From the NCBI RefSeq assembly GCF_001427875.1, contig NZ_LMHK01000001.1:1118871-1182870 (forward strand): 64,000 nt of DNA. Direction: 5' to 3'. The stretch is from Devosia sp. Root685. Its GTDB lineage: Bacteria; Pseudomonadota; Alphaproteobacteria; Rhizobiales; Devosiaceae. Under the pieces are notes generated by a model that was given only the letters and a program-made list of their open reading frames with translations, searched no databases and had not been told where the DNA came from. Position numbers and translations under genes: made by a program. Below, in pieces: positions 40,456 to 49,124 of the stretch. Position 1 is the stretch's first letter. Every line of letters starts with the position of its first letter.

Positions 40456-41982
40456 TCAGAGCGTCTCGATGCGAATGAGTTGCGGTTCGCCGACTATGAA
40501 GCCGTCCGCAGCGATTTGCGCAAGCGCTTCGCGCACGGATGATTCCAAAGTCTGTTGGGTAATCATCACGACGGTGCGCGTGGACGAGCCATCTGATGCC
40601 ATTGCCTTGGCAGCAAGATCGGAACGCTGAATGACCGAATCGATGGAAATCGACTTTTCGCCCATGCGCGTGGTGATGGCGGCGAGCGCGCCGGGTACGT
40701 CCTTGGCGGCGAGGCGGAGATAGAAACCGCCCTCATGGGCGCGGGCGGGCGCCTCGCGATAGGGCAGCAATTCGTCGCTCGGCACGCCGAGCGGGGGTAC
40801 GCGGGTGCCGCGGGCGATGTCGAGAATGTCGGAAAGGACCGAGGACGCGGTGGGCGGGCCACCGGCGCCGGGGCCGGCGAGGAGAAGCTCGTGCACGTGG
40901 TCGGTTTCGAGCGCAACCGCGTTCATGACGCCATCGACGCCGGCTATGGCCGAGCCTTTGGGCACGAAGGTGGGGTGCACGCGCTGCTCGATGCCGTTTT
41001 CGGTGCGCTCGGCAATGCCGAGAAGCTTGATCTTATAGCCGAGGTCGGCGGCGACCTGGATATCGTGCTGGGTGATGCGCGAAATGCCTTCGATGCGCAT
41101 CTTGTCGGGCGCGATCTCATAGCCGAAGCAGAGCGTGGCGAGGATCGAGAGTTTGTGGGCGGTATCAAAACCCTCGACGTCGAAGGTCGGGTCGGCTTCG
41201 GCATAGCCGAGCGCCTGCGCATCCTTGAGGCAATCGCCAAAGGAGATGCCTTCATTGCCCATGCGGGTCAGGATGTAATTGCAGGTGCCGTTCATGATGC
41301 CAAAGACCTTGGCGATGCGGGCGGAGCCAAGACCTTCGCGCAGGGTCTTGATGACGGGAATGCCGCCGGCAACGGCGGCTTCGAAGCCCAATTGGGCGCC
41401 GGATTCCTCGGCGAGTTTGGCGAGCAGCACGCCGTGTTTGGCGAGGAGCGCCTTGTTGGCGGTGACGACGGGGCGGCCCTTTTCGAGGGCGGCTTTGACC
41501 GCGGCGAAGGCCGGACCATCTTCGCCGCCGATGAGTTCGACGAAGAGATCGATGCTGTCGGATTTGGCGAGGGCGACCGGATCGTCGAACCACTCGAGGC
41601 CGGAAATATCAATGCCGCGGTCGCGGGAACGCGAGCGCGCGGCAACGGCGGTGACCTGCAATTGGCGACCAAGTTTTTTGTTCAGCTCGGCGCCGTCTTT
41701 TTGCAGGATGCGCACGAGGGTGGCGCCGACATTGCCGAGGCCGGCAACGCCGATGCGGAGCGGGGTTTGCGTTTCCGTTTCGCCGAATTCGGCCATGGCT
41801 TTGAGGATGCGCGCGCGCGTTTCGCTGCGCGGCTCGCGGCCATCGCGCAGGTCGAACACGAAGAGCGGATCGCCCGCCACGATGCGGCCGAAACGGGTGG
41901 GAGTCCAACCGCGGGCGGAGATGAAAGATTCGACGGATTGGCGGAAGGACTGAATATCGCTCATGGTGGGCGACATGTGCAT
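40456..41982 (-). CDS. hom: Homoserine dehydrogenase with an extra N-terminal helix-turn-helix-like domain
   Basis: Enzyme of 508 residues; homologues have about 430-440. Residues 75-420 are the standard NAD(P)-binding and catalytic domains (RIGVAGLGNVGATLV with GLGNVG at 81-86; ANKALLAKHG; FGIMNGTCNYILTRM; AEADPTFDVEGFDTAHKLSI), and the last 85 residues are an ACT domain that should bind threonine. The extra residues 9-66 (ESFISARGWTPTRFGR, then PLFVFDLRDGREPRSET) match the style of small free-standing alphaproteobacterial DNA-binding-like proteins. No internal start with an RBS is seen before the dehydrogenase, so the fusion appears real. It catalyses aspartate-semialdehyde to homoserine for Thr/Met/Ile. 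Confidence 0.92.
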   Translation of the reverse strand: MHMSPTMSDIQSFRQSVESFISARGWTPTRFGRIVAGDPLFVFDLRDGREPRSETRARILKAMAEFGETETQTPLRIGVAGLGNVGATLVRILQKDGAELNKKLGRQLQVTAVAARSRSRDRGIDISGLEWFDDPVALAKSDSIDLFVELIGGEDGPAFAAVKAALEKGRPVVTANKALLAKHGVLLAKLAEESGAQLGFEAAVAGGIPVIKTLREGLGSARIAKVFGIMNGTCNYILTRMGNEGISFGDCLKDAQALGYAEADPTFDVEGFDTAHKLSILATLCFGYEIAPDKMRIEGISRITQHDIQVAADLGYKIKLLGIAERTENGIEQRVHPTFVPKGSAIAGVDGVMNAVALETDHVHELLLAGPGAGGPPTASSVLSDILDIARGTRVPPLGVPSDELLPYREAPARAHEGGFYLRLAAKDVPGALAAITTRMGEKSISIDSVIQRSDLAAKAMASDGSSTRTVVMITQQTLESSVREALAQIAADGFIVGEPQLIRIETL

Positions 41983-42050
41983 AGGAACTTGCCTAGAGGT
42001 CAATAGGATTTTTGGCCCGTATCGCCCGGTAGCGCGACAAATACAACGGG

Positions 42051-43172
42051 TTATGGCCGGCGGGCGAGGAGGACCATGGCTTCGTAGTGGTCGGTTTGCG
42101 GAAACATGTCGAAGAGGCGGATGCGCTGCGGCGTGTAGGAGGGCAAAGCGGCGATGTCCCGGGCGAGGGTCACCGCGTTGCAGCTTGAGTAGATGATCGT
42201 CGGGGCAGCGGTCGCCTCAAGCGTGGCGCAGAGTTTTTCGCCGAGGCCGCGCCGGGGCGGATTGACGATGACTGCGTCGGGCGTGGGGCCAGCCGCCAAG
42301 GCGGTGGCGTCGCCGACGGAGAAGGTTACGTCGGTGAGCCCGGCTTCGCTGGCACTGAGGCGGGCCGAGTCGACCGCTGGGGCGCTGAGTTCGACGCCGT
42401 GGACGCGGCGACCGGGGGCGGCGACATGGAGGGCGAAGCCCCCTACCCCACAGTACAGATCCAAGATCGACTGCGCGGCAAGTTCGTCGATCCACTCTTT
42501 GGCCTGGAGGTAGAGCCCCTGGGCGATCTCGGTGTTGGTCTGGAAGAAGCTGGCGGGGCGCAGGTGCAGGACGGAAGTGCCGAGGCGCATGGGGAGCGTT
42601 TCGCCGCCGTGGAGGGTGATCTCCTCATCGCCTTCAAGGACGGCCTTGTGTTCGGGCAGGAGATTGGCGGTGACAACTGCAAGCTGGAGTAGATCGGTCA
42701 GGAGGCCGGGTAGATGCTTTTTCATGCGGCCGAGCGCTTCGGTCGAGCGGAGCACGAAACGCAGCATCAACTGGCCATCGGCGGATTCGGTCAGCAGCAC
42801 ATATTTGAGCTCGCCGCGGCGGTTGGGAACGTCGTAGGGCGCGATGCGGACGCGGGAGATGTAAGTCTTGATGGGCTCAAAGGCGGCGCGCAGACCGGGC
42901 GCGAGAATGCCGCATTCGGTGAGATCGACGCCGTGCTGGGTTGGATCCAGGATGCCGAGAGTGGGCGCCTCGGGCGTGCCGCCGGCGACCATTTTTGCCT
43001 TGTTGCGGAAGCCATCGAGGCGGCTGGCCATGGGCGGAAGCCAAAGGGCATCCGGCCACGCGGCAAGCAGATTTTGGGCGTGCTCGACCTTGGCGGCGAG
43101 TTGGGCATCGTATGGCGTGCCCATGAGCGTGCACGAGCGGCAGACGCCTCTATCGTAGTAGAAGCATTGCAT
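42051..43172 (-). CDS. rlmC: 23S rRNA (uracil-C5)-methyltransferase, RlmC type
   Basis: SAM-dependent RNA methyltransferase of 373 residues. It begins MQCFYYDRGVCRSCTLM like E. coli RlmC (RumB), giving iron-sulfur ligands C3, C11, C14 and C87 (LTECGIL). Other matches are FRNKAKMV, ELKYVLLTES, SFFQTNTEIAQGLY, DLYCGVGGFALH (SAM), VNPPRRGLG and the catalytic YSSCNAVTLARDI. The ATG at 43172 is fixed by this N-terminus. It would make m5U in 23S rRNA (position 747 in E. coli). It sits between alaC and hom on the same strand. Confidence 0.88.
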   Translation of the reverse strand: MQCFYYDRGVCRSCTLMGTPYDAQLAAKVEHAQNLLAAWPDALWLPPMASRLDGFRNKAKMVAGGTPEAPTLGILDPTQHGVDLTECGILAPGLRAAFEPIKTYISRVRIAPYDVPNRRGELKYVLLTESADGQLMLRFVLRSTEALGRMKKHLPGLLTDLLQLAVVTANLLPEHKAVLEGDEEITLHGGETLPMRLGTSVLHLRPASFFQTNTEIAQGLYLQAKEWIDELAAQSILDLYCGVGGFALHVAAPGRRVHGVELSAPAVDSARLSASEAGLTDVTFSVGDATALAAGPTPDAVIVNPPRRGLGEKLCATLEATAAPTIIYSSCNAVTLARDIAALPSYTPQRIRLFDMFPQTDHYEAMVLLARRP

Positions 43173-43249
43173 TGCGGCGCTCAGATCTGCGTGCACGCGG
43201 CTATTCCATTGTGTCGAGGAGGCGGGACGCCGCCCCCTCGAAGCGCAAA

Positions 43250-44473
43250 CTACTTGGTTGCAGCCGTGAGCGGCAACACGTTGCTCTGGTCGCCTTTGCT
43301 CCCAAGGAGCTTCTTGATGTTGCGGGCGGCCTGGCGGATGCGCTGTTCGTTTTCGACGAAAGCGAGGCGAATGTACTGGTCGCCATATTCGCCGAAGCCA
43401 ACGCCCGGCGCGACGCCAACGCCGGTCTCCTGAATGAGAAGTTTGGCGAATTCGAGCGAGCCGAGATGGGCGAACTGGGCCGGAATCGGGGCCCAGGCGA
43501 ACATAGTGGCCTTTGGCACAGGGATATCCCAGCCGGAGCGGCCAAAACTTTCGACGAGGACGTCGCGGCGCATCTTGTAGACCTTGCGGACTTCCTCGAT
43601 GACATCATCGGAGCCGTTCAGAGCCGCCGTGGCTGCGACCTGGATGGGGGTGAAGGCGCCGTAGTCGAGGTAGGATTTTACGCGGGCCAGCGCAGCAATG
43701 AGGCGTTCGTTGCCGACGGCAAAGCCGACGCGCCAGCCGGGCATGGAATAGGTTTTGGACATGGAGGTGAATTCGACGGTGATGTCGATGGCACCGGGCA
43801 CCTGCAGCACCGATGGGGGTGGCGCGTCTTCGTCAAAATAGATCTCGGAATAGGCGAGATCGGACAGGATGAAGATGTCGTTGGCGCGGCAATACTTGAC
43901 CACCTCGGTGTAAAAATCGAGGTCGGCGGTATAGGCGGTCGGATTGGCCGGGTAGTTCAGCACCAATGCGATGGGCTTGGGGATCGAGTGCCGCACGGCC
44001 CGGTCGAGCGAGCGCATGAAATCTTCGTTGGGATCGGCGGGCATGGAGCGGACGACACCGCCCGACATGATGAAGCCGAAGGAATGGATCGGATAGGTCG
44101 GATTGGGCACGAGCACCACATCGCCGGGGGCGGTGATGGCCGAGGCCATATTGGCAAAGCCTTCCTTGGAGCCCAGGGTCGCGACGATCTGGGTATCGGG
44201 ATTGAGTTTTACGCCGAAGCGGCGGCCATAATAGCTCGCCTGAGCCTTGCGGAGGCCGGGAATGCCGCGGGAGGTGGAGTAGCGATGGGTGCGCGGATCC
44301 TTCACCGTTTCCTGGAGCTTGGCCACGATGTGCTCGGGCGTCGGCATATCCGGATTGCCCATGCCGAGGTCGATCACGTCGACGCCTTCAGCGCGGGCCT
44401 TGGCCTTGAGCGGATCGATATGGGCAAAGACATAGGGGGGGAGACGGCGGATTTTGTGGAAGTCGGCGCTCAT
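43250..44473 (-). CDS. alaC: Class I/II aminotransferase, AlaC-like
   Basis: PLP enzyme of 407 residues in the fold-type I group. The cofactor lysine is in SMSKTYSMPGWRVGF (about residue 244), with IDLGMGNPDMPTPEHI, NPTYPIHSFGF, VLNYPANPTAY and the C-terminal YIRLAFVENEQRIRQA. It resembles AlaC (pyruvate:glutamate aminotransferase) and is often annotated as LL-diaminopimelate aminotransferase; which substrate it prefers is unsettled. It heads the minus-strand amino-acid cluster alaC-rlmC-hom. Confidence 0.9.
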   Translation of the reverse strand: MSADFHKIRRLPPYVFAHIDPLKAKARAEGVDVIDLGMGNPDMPTPEHIVAKLQETVKDPRTHRYSTSRGIPGLRKAQASYYGRRFGVKLNPDTQIVATLGSKEGFANMASAITAPGDVVLVPNPTYPIHSFGFIMSGGVVRSMPADPNEDFMRSLDRAVRHSIPKPIALVLNYPANPTAYTADLDFYTEVVKYCRANDIFILSDLAYSEIYFDEDAPPPSVLQVPGAIDITVEFTSMSKTYSMPGWRVGFAVGNERLIAALARVKSYLDYGAFTPIQVAATAALNGSDDVIEEVRKVYKMRRDVLVESFGRSGWDIPVPKATMFAWAPIPAQFAHLGSLEFAKLLIQETGVGVAPGVGFGEYGDQYIRLAFVENEQRIRQAARNIKKLLGSKGDQSNVLPLTAATK

Positions 44474-44898
44474 TTTTTCCTCGGAAGGTCTCTGTGAGAC
44501 CCTGAACTGTCGCGACGCGCGGTGAGCGCTGCGCCATGATGCGGCGCATATTATCGCGGAATTATGGTTTTGAACGGGTTAAAGGCCCCATTTCGGGACC
44601 AAACGATCTATTCGGCTCTTCCCGGCCACACATTGGCCACGCGGGAAGAGCTATCGGGCGCTTGCCGCCGCGGCGGCAGCAGGTGCCGCCACAAGGGCAG
44701 CAGAAATCACCTTGCCGGCGAGACGTGCTCGAACCAATGCAACAGTGAATGGAGACACCATGTCTCTTGCCCTTCGAAGGTCGTTTTTGTAAGAAATGCA
44801 ACAATCGACAGGCCGTTCATAATTCCTCTGCAGGGTCTTGTAAATGGCCCGAAGCGGAACAACCTTCGGGCATAGCGGCGTATGATGAGGTTCCACAC
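44474..44898. other. Intergenic region between divergent alaC and the GT1 gene, with a large hairpin
   Basis: A 425-base gap. It contains a strong interrupted inverted repeat, outer arms GCTCTTCCCG (44615-44624) and CGGGAAGAGC (44642-44651) and inner arms GGCCA/TGGCC, with no following U-run. Short frames exist (for example from ATG 44749) but none encodes a recognisable protein. The rest should include promoters for both divergent genes. Confidence 0.5.
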
Positions 44899-46221
44899 TT
44901 GAAGCGCATTGCCCTGGTGACGATCGGCACGCAAGGCGACGTTCAACCCTATATTGCGCTTTCGCTGGCGCTGCAGGAACGTGGCTATAACGTCGCCCTC
45001 GGCGCAACCGAGGAATTTGAAGGCCTGGTGACAGGCTATGGAATCGAATTTCAGTCTCTCGGACCATCGATCCAGTCGTTCCTCAAGGAAACGCGCTTCG
45101 AAAATGCGATGAGCAGTTCGATGCTCATCAATGGCCCGTGGATGCTCAAGCAGGGTCAGCAGATCATCGACACGGCCGCCCGCTCGGCCTGGCGCATGTG
45201 CCAAGGCGCGGAAGCGATCATCGTCAACATGAACACCAGCTTCGGCATCGATATTGCCGAGGCGCTGAAAGTGCCCGCGATCATGACGGCGCTGCAGCCG
45301 ATGAGTTCGACGAGCGAATTTCCGCTTTCGATGTATTACGTCGCGGACGATCTTGGGCCGACGCTCAACAAGCTCTCCTATACCGCTGCGACCATGCAGC
45401 AGGCCTATTGGAACCTGCCGCGCAACCGGCTGCGGCGCGAGCTGATGGGGCTCGAGGCGCGTAATATGGGCGGGGTTTTCACCAATACCGATGGTTCGCC
45501 GCTGACGACGCTCTATGCCTATTCGACGGCCGTAAGCCCACGCCCGCGCGACTGGCTGAAAACGGCGCTGGTGACCGGCTACTGGAACCTGCGCGACCGC
45601 AGCCACTGGGAGCCGACGCCGGAATTTGAGGCGTTTCTTTCGGCGGGCGAAGCGCCGGTCTATATCGGGTTTGGCTCGATGCCGTTTGGTGCCGAGCGCA
45701 ATACGCGGATTTTGAAAGAGGCCGTGGAGCTTTGGGGCGGGCGGGCCGTGGTGGCACGCGGCTGGGGCGGGATCGATCCGCGCGATCTGCCCGATACGAT
45801 TTTTCCGATCGAGAAGGCGCCGCATGACCGGCTGTTCCGCTATGTGAGCGCGGTGGTGCACCATGGCGGGGCCGGTACGACTTCGGCGGGACTGCATCTG
45901 GGGCGGCCGACCTTCGTCGTTCCGCAGGCCATGGACCAGCCCTATTGGGGGCGGCGCGTCTATGAACTCGGGTGCGGGCCGAAGGCGATCCGGCTGCGCA
46001 AATTGACGGCGGAATTGCTGGCCGAAGCGCTGGCCGATCTCAACAGCAATGAGTCTTACCGGCGCAATGCTGCGCTCGTGGCTGAAAAGCTCAGGAGCGA
46101 GGACGGCACAGACAAGGCGATCAAGGTGATCGAGCGCGTGATGGCCAATTTCGTGCCCAAGGCTGCCAAGGTGGCGCGGAAATCCAAGGCCAAGAAGCTT
46201 TCGCTCAAGAAGGCTGTTTAG
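44899..46221 (+). CDS. GT1 family glycosyltransferase (UGT/sterol-glucosyltransferase-like)
   Basis: Cytoplasmic or membrane-associated nucleotide-sugar transferase of 440 residues. A TTG at 44899 is preferred: GAGG lies eight bases upstream and the product opens directly with the Rossmann strand LKRIALVTIGTQGDVQPYIA; a longer ATG start at 44749 would add about 50 unfamiliar residues. The C-terminal donor-binding motif is VHHGGAGTTSAGLHLGRPTF with PQAMDQPYWGRRV, typical of MGT/UGT enzymes. The acceptor could be a lipid, sterol-like hopanoid or small molecule. A basic Lys-rich tail (KVARKSKAKKLSLKKAV) is unusual. Confidence 0.88.
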   Translation: MKRIALVTIGTQGDVQPYIALSLALQERGYNVALGATEEFEGLVTGYGIEFQSLGPSIQSFLKETRFENAMSSSMLINGPWMLKQGQQIIDTAARSAWRMCQGAEAIIVNMNTSFGIDIAEALKVPAIMTALQPMSSTSEFPLSMYYVADDLGPTLNKLSYTAATMQQAYWNLPRNRLRRELMGLEARNMGGVFTNTDGSPLTTLYAYSTAVSPRPRDWLKTALVTGYWNLRDRSHWEPTPEFEAFLSAGEAPVYIGFGSMPFGAERNTRILKEAVELWGGRAVVARGWGGIDPRDLPDTIFPIEKAPHDRLFRYVSAVVHHGGAGTTSAGLHLGRPTFVVPQAMDQPYWGRRVYELGCGPKAIRLRKLTAELLAEALADLNSNESYRRNAALVAEKLRSEDGTDKAIKVIERVMANFVPKAAKVARKSKAKKLSLKKAV

Positions 46222-46597
46222 TGCCGACCCGCTGAGTGTGGGTGCTGAGGTATTTCACCTCCGCTTCGAGCTGTTCCAGCCGCTCCGCCATCGCCTTGTT
46301 CCGCGCGGCAGCGCGATTCTCGAAGGCCTCGATGCTCCGCTTCAGGTCGGAGACACTATCGTTGGGAGCATAGGGCCGGCTTTCGGCAATGGCGAGAATA
46401 ACGGTGCCCTTGGCGACGAAAACGCCACCAATGCCGGCAAGGATCAGCGCCCATTGCGTGAAGTCGGCCTGACCCATGGTGCTGAGCCAAGCCGCAATCG
46501 CGGCGCCAGCAGCGGCCGACGCTCCGATCACATTGGAGACCATACCCAAGGTGACCGCCTTACGACGGACGTCCCACGCTCCACGCAAATCAGCCAT
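46205..46597 (-). CDS. Small membrane protein with C-terminal coiled coil, unknown function
   Basis: Protein of 130 residues with two predicted membrane helices (about 18-38 and 48-70) and a C-terminal coiled coil (about 85-120; FENRAAARNKAMAERLEQLE). The ATG at 46597 is preferred over 46603 because GAAGGA is properly spaced. It overlaps the 3' end of the GT1 gene by 17 bases on the opposite strand. No family is recognised; architecture resembles small anti-holin-like or membrane-scaffold proteins, but this is only architecture. Confidence 0.7.
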   Translation of the reverse strand: MADLRGAWDVRRKAVTLGMVSNVIGASAAAGAAIAAWLSTMGQADFTQWALILAGIGGVFVAKGTVILAIAESRPYAPNDSVSDLKRSIEAFENRAAARNKAMAERLEQLEAEVKYLSTHTQRVGTKQPS

Positions 46598-46698
46598 TAT
46601 CATTCCTTCTCAAGGGGTCAGGGATTTTTCCTTAGACAAGGAATCCGGTCAATTGAGGAGAAGTTCCAACTGGGCCAGCGTGATCGTCCGTAGCAATG

Positions 46699-46728
46699 AA
46701 AAAAGGGGAAGGCATGGCCTCCCCCTTT
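46699..46728 (-). terminator. Rho-independent terminator after the symporter gene
   Basis: On the minus strand a stem AAAGGGGGAGGC/GCCTTCCCCTTT (46702-46728) runs into TTTTTT (complement of 46699-46704), 24 bases after the symporter stop. Confidence 0.85.
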
Positions 46729-46751
46729 GATCGGCATTATCGGTGCGGCGA

Positions 46752-48125
46752 TTACTGTGCCGGAACGGCCTGAACATCGTCGAGAGCGTCGATGCTTTCG
46801 CCGCGGTCGTAAGTGGCCTGATCGAGAATACCTTCGCGCTTGGCGACGATGGTGGGGATCAGGGCCTGGCCGGCGACGTTGACGGCGGTGCGGCCCATGT
46901 CGAGGATGGGGTCGACGGCGAGCAGGAGGCCGACGCCTTCGAGTGGCAGGCCGAGGGTCGAGAGCGTCAGGGTCAGCATGACCGTGGCGCCGGTGAGGCC
47001 GGCCGTGGCGGCCGAGCCGATGACGGCGACGAAGGCGATCAGCAGATAATGCTCGATGCCGAGGGAGATGCCGAAGAACTGGGCGACGAAGATGGCCGAG
47101 ATGGCCGGATAGATGGAGGCGCAGCCATCCATCTTGGTGGTGGCGCCGAGCGGGACAGCGAAGGCGGCGTATTCACGCGGCACGCCGAGGTTCTGTTCGG
47201 TGATGCGTTCGGTGACCGGCAGGGTGCCGATGGAGGAACGCGACACGAAGGCGAGCTGGATGGCCGGCCAAGCGCTTTGGAAATAGCGGATGGGGTTGAG
47301 GCCATGGGCCTGTAGCAGGACCGGATAGACGACGAAGAGCACGATGGCGAGGCCGATATAGATGGCAGCCGAGTACCAGCCGAGCTGGGCCAGCGCGTCC
47401 CAGCCATAGACGGCGACAGCATTGCCGAGGAGGCCGATGGTGCCGATGGGCGTCAGGCGGATCACCCACCACAGAACCTTGTGGATGACCTTGAGGAACG
47501 AGCGGGTGAAGGCAATGAACGGATCGGCGGCCGGGCCGACGCGCAGGGCGGCAATGCCGACGACGATGGAGATCACGAGGATCTGCAGCACGTTGAAGGA
47601 GAGGCTGGTGGTCGCGCCGCTATCGGACACGCGGGTGGACGCCTGAAGGCCGAAAATGTTCGAGGGGATCAGGCCCTTGAGGAAATCGAGCCAGGAGCCA
47701 GTGGACGACGGCACCTTGGCAGCTTCGGCCGCGACTTCGGTATTGAGGCCGGGCTGGATGATGAGGCCCAGGGCAATGCCGATAATGACGGCGATGAGCG
47801 CGGTGATGGCGAACCAGAGAAGGGTCTGCCAGACGAGCTTGGCCGCGTTATTGAGTTCGCGCAGATTGGCGATGGAGGCGACGATGGCGGTGAAGACCAG
47901 AACCGGCACCAGGGCGCGCAACAGCGACACGAAAGACGAGCCGATGGTGGCGAGGGTCTGGGTCAGCCAATTGGCATTGCCGGCGGCGTCGGGGCCCATA
48001 TTGCGGGCGACGAAGCCTAGGAGGAGGCCGATGGCCATGGCCGCGAGGACCTGGAAGCCGAAACTGGCGTAAAACGGCTTGGGCGCTTTGGGCGCGCGCG
48101 CCGCGGAAACGGACGTGGGAGACAT
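46752..48125 (-). CDS. Dicarboxylate/amino acid:cation symporter (DAACS family)
   Basis: Inner-membrane transporter of 457 residues with eight transmembrane helices and two re-entrant loops. The serine-rich loop is SRSSIGTLPVTERI and the substrate/cation region is PLGATTKMDGCASIYPAISAIFVAQF, followed by DMGRTAVNVAGQA. The first helix begins about residue 22 after a cytoplasmic tail. The ATG at 48125 follows AAGGT. The ligand could be a C4-dicarboxylate, glutamate/aspartate or serine/threonine-like amino acid. Confidence 0.92.
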   Translation of the reverse strand: MSPTSVSAARAPKAPKPFYASFGFQVLAAMAIGLLLGFVARNMGPDAAGNANWLTQTLATIGSSFVSLLRALVPVLVFTAIVASIANLRELNNAAKLVWQTLLWFAITALIAVIIGIALGLIIQPGLNTEVAAEAAKVPSSTGSWLDFLKGLIPSNIFGLQASTRVSDSGATTSLSFNVLQILVISIVVGIAALRVGPAADPFIAFTRSFLKVIHKVLWWVIRLTPIGTIGLLGNAVAVYGWDALAQLGWYSAAIYIGLAIVLFVVYPVLLQAHGLNPIRYFQSAWPAIQLAFVSRSSIGTLPVTERITEQNLGVPREYAAFAVPLGATTKMDGCASIYPAISAIFVAQFFGISLGIEHYLLIAFVAVIGSAATAGLTGATVMLTLTLSTLGLPLEGVGLLLAVDPILDMGRTAVNVAGQALIPTIVAKREGILDQATYDRGESIDALDDVQAVPAQ

Positions 48126-48294
48126 GAGGTGACCTTTCGGCTGGCAGGTCACTTGCTCAAAACTTAAGCGTAATGCCCGCAGATTGGCCAAACCATACGC
48201 CCGCCACGGTTTTATCGCAGCGCATGCCGTTCCATTTCTTGCCGCGTTAGAAGAATTTTCTCATTCTGTTTGCGGAACGAGGGAATAGAAGTTG

Positions 48295-48933
48295 TCAGGC
48301 GCGGTTTACGGCCAGAGTCACAAGGCCGGCGAAGAGCGGCAAGGCGACGAGACTCACGGCGAAGGCAAGGGCCAGAATGCCGGGGCCGGCATCGAACCAG
48401 GCCAGCTCGGCCACCCCTGCCCCGGCCAGCGCCGCGACGAGGCCGCTGGAACGATGCACGATGAGCCAGGCGCGGTCGGAGCGGATGGGCCAGGGCATGC
48501 GAAGGCCACCATAGCTGTGGCGTTCGGCATGGAAGAGTACGAACCCCAAAAGGACAAGCACGGCGGCGAAAAGGAAGCCGATGCCCCGGATAACATCGAG
48601 GTCCGAGCCGATGCCCATGAACAGCAGACCAAACTGGTAGGCGGCGGGCACGGCGAGAAGCAGGCTTAGGGCCGGATCGAGAATGTGCCGGACCTTGGCC
48701 ATGTGATTTCGCGTGAGGGCGCGGCCGAGGGCGAAGAAGGCGAGCAGCGATACGGCCTGGACGATGGGGGCGACGGCCAGCGCGGTATTACGCGGCCAGA
48801 GCCAGTCGGCGTCCGAGCCATGCCAATGGGCGGGGAAGAGGAAATCGGCCGGTACGCGCAGGATGGCGACGGCCGTGATGGAGAGCGTCACCGAGAAGAT
48901 CAGGAGGTGGAAGCGGGTGACGAGGCTGGGCAT
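48295..48933 (-). CDS. SdpI/DUF1648-like integral membrane protein
   Basis: Protein of 212 residues with six predicted membrane helices. The first periplasmic loop ILRVPADFLFPAHWHGSDAD has the DUF1648 pattern (short helix, P-x2-HW-x2-G-x2-D), followed by PRNTALAVAPIVQA, and a later AYQFGLLFMGIGSDLDVIR resembles the SdpI part. SdpI proteins can confer immunity to a toxin or act as sensors, but most family members are uncharacterised. The ATG at 48933 gives a normal first helix; its RBS is weak. Confidence 0.7.
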   Translation of the reverse strand: MPSLVTRFHLLIFSVTLSITAVAILRVPADFLFPAHWHGSDADWLWPRNTALAVAPIVQAVSLLAFFALGRALTRNHMAKVRHILDPALSLLLAVPAAYQFGLLFMGIGSDLDVIRGIGFLFAAVLVLLGFVLFHAERHSYGGLRMPWPIRSDRAWLIVHRSSGLVAALAGAGVAELAWFDAGPGILALAFAVSLVALPLFAGLVTLAVNRA

Positions 48934-48980
48934 GTGCGAGGGGGGTTCAGGTAGAGTGCTGGCAGTATTGATAGATCGAT

Positions 48981-49038
48981 ACCCCTCATCCGCCCTACGG
49001 GCACCTTCTCCCACAAGGGGAGAAGGGGAGATCGCGGC
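48981..49038. repeat. CCTTCTCCC-type hairpin repeat
   Basis: CCCCTCATCCGCCCTACGGG, then CCTTCTCCC-ACAA-GGGGAGAAGG, ending GGAGATCGC. Related to the elements at 6391 and 51651. It lies between rpsI and the SdpI-like gene. Confidence 0.75.
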
Positions 49039-49074
49039 TCCCGGGTTTGAGCTTATCAAACCCCAATCCGGGCA

Positions 49075-49103
49075 AAAAGAAAGGGCCGGTTGCCCGGCCC
49101 TTT
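49075..49103 (-). terminator. Rho-independent terminator of the rplM-rpsI operon
   Basis: Minus-strand stem AAAGGGCCGG/CCGGCCCTTT around a GCAA loop (49080-49103), followed by CTTTTTG. It lies 21 bases after the rpsI stop. Confidence 0.93.
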
Positions 49104-49124
49104 CCACGAATTTGGGTTTGAAGC

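Noticed and set aside
41766..41790. Internal start for homoserine dehydrogenase at MAEFGETETQTP
   Set aside because: The bases before this ATG have no Shine-Dalgarno, and the preceding frame is open with a recognisable domain pattern running directly into it; it is kept only as an alternative in the fusion finding.
44749..44898. An ATG start 150 bases upstream for the GT1 glycosyltransferase
   Set aside because: The added 50 residues include several cysteines unlike the family N-terminus, and the TTG at 44899 has GAGG at proper spacing just before the first Rossmann strand.
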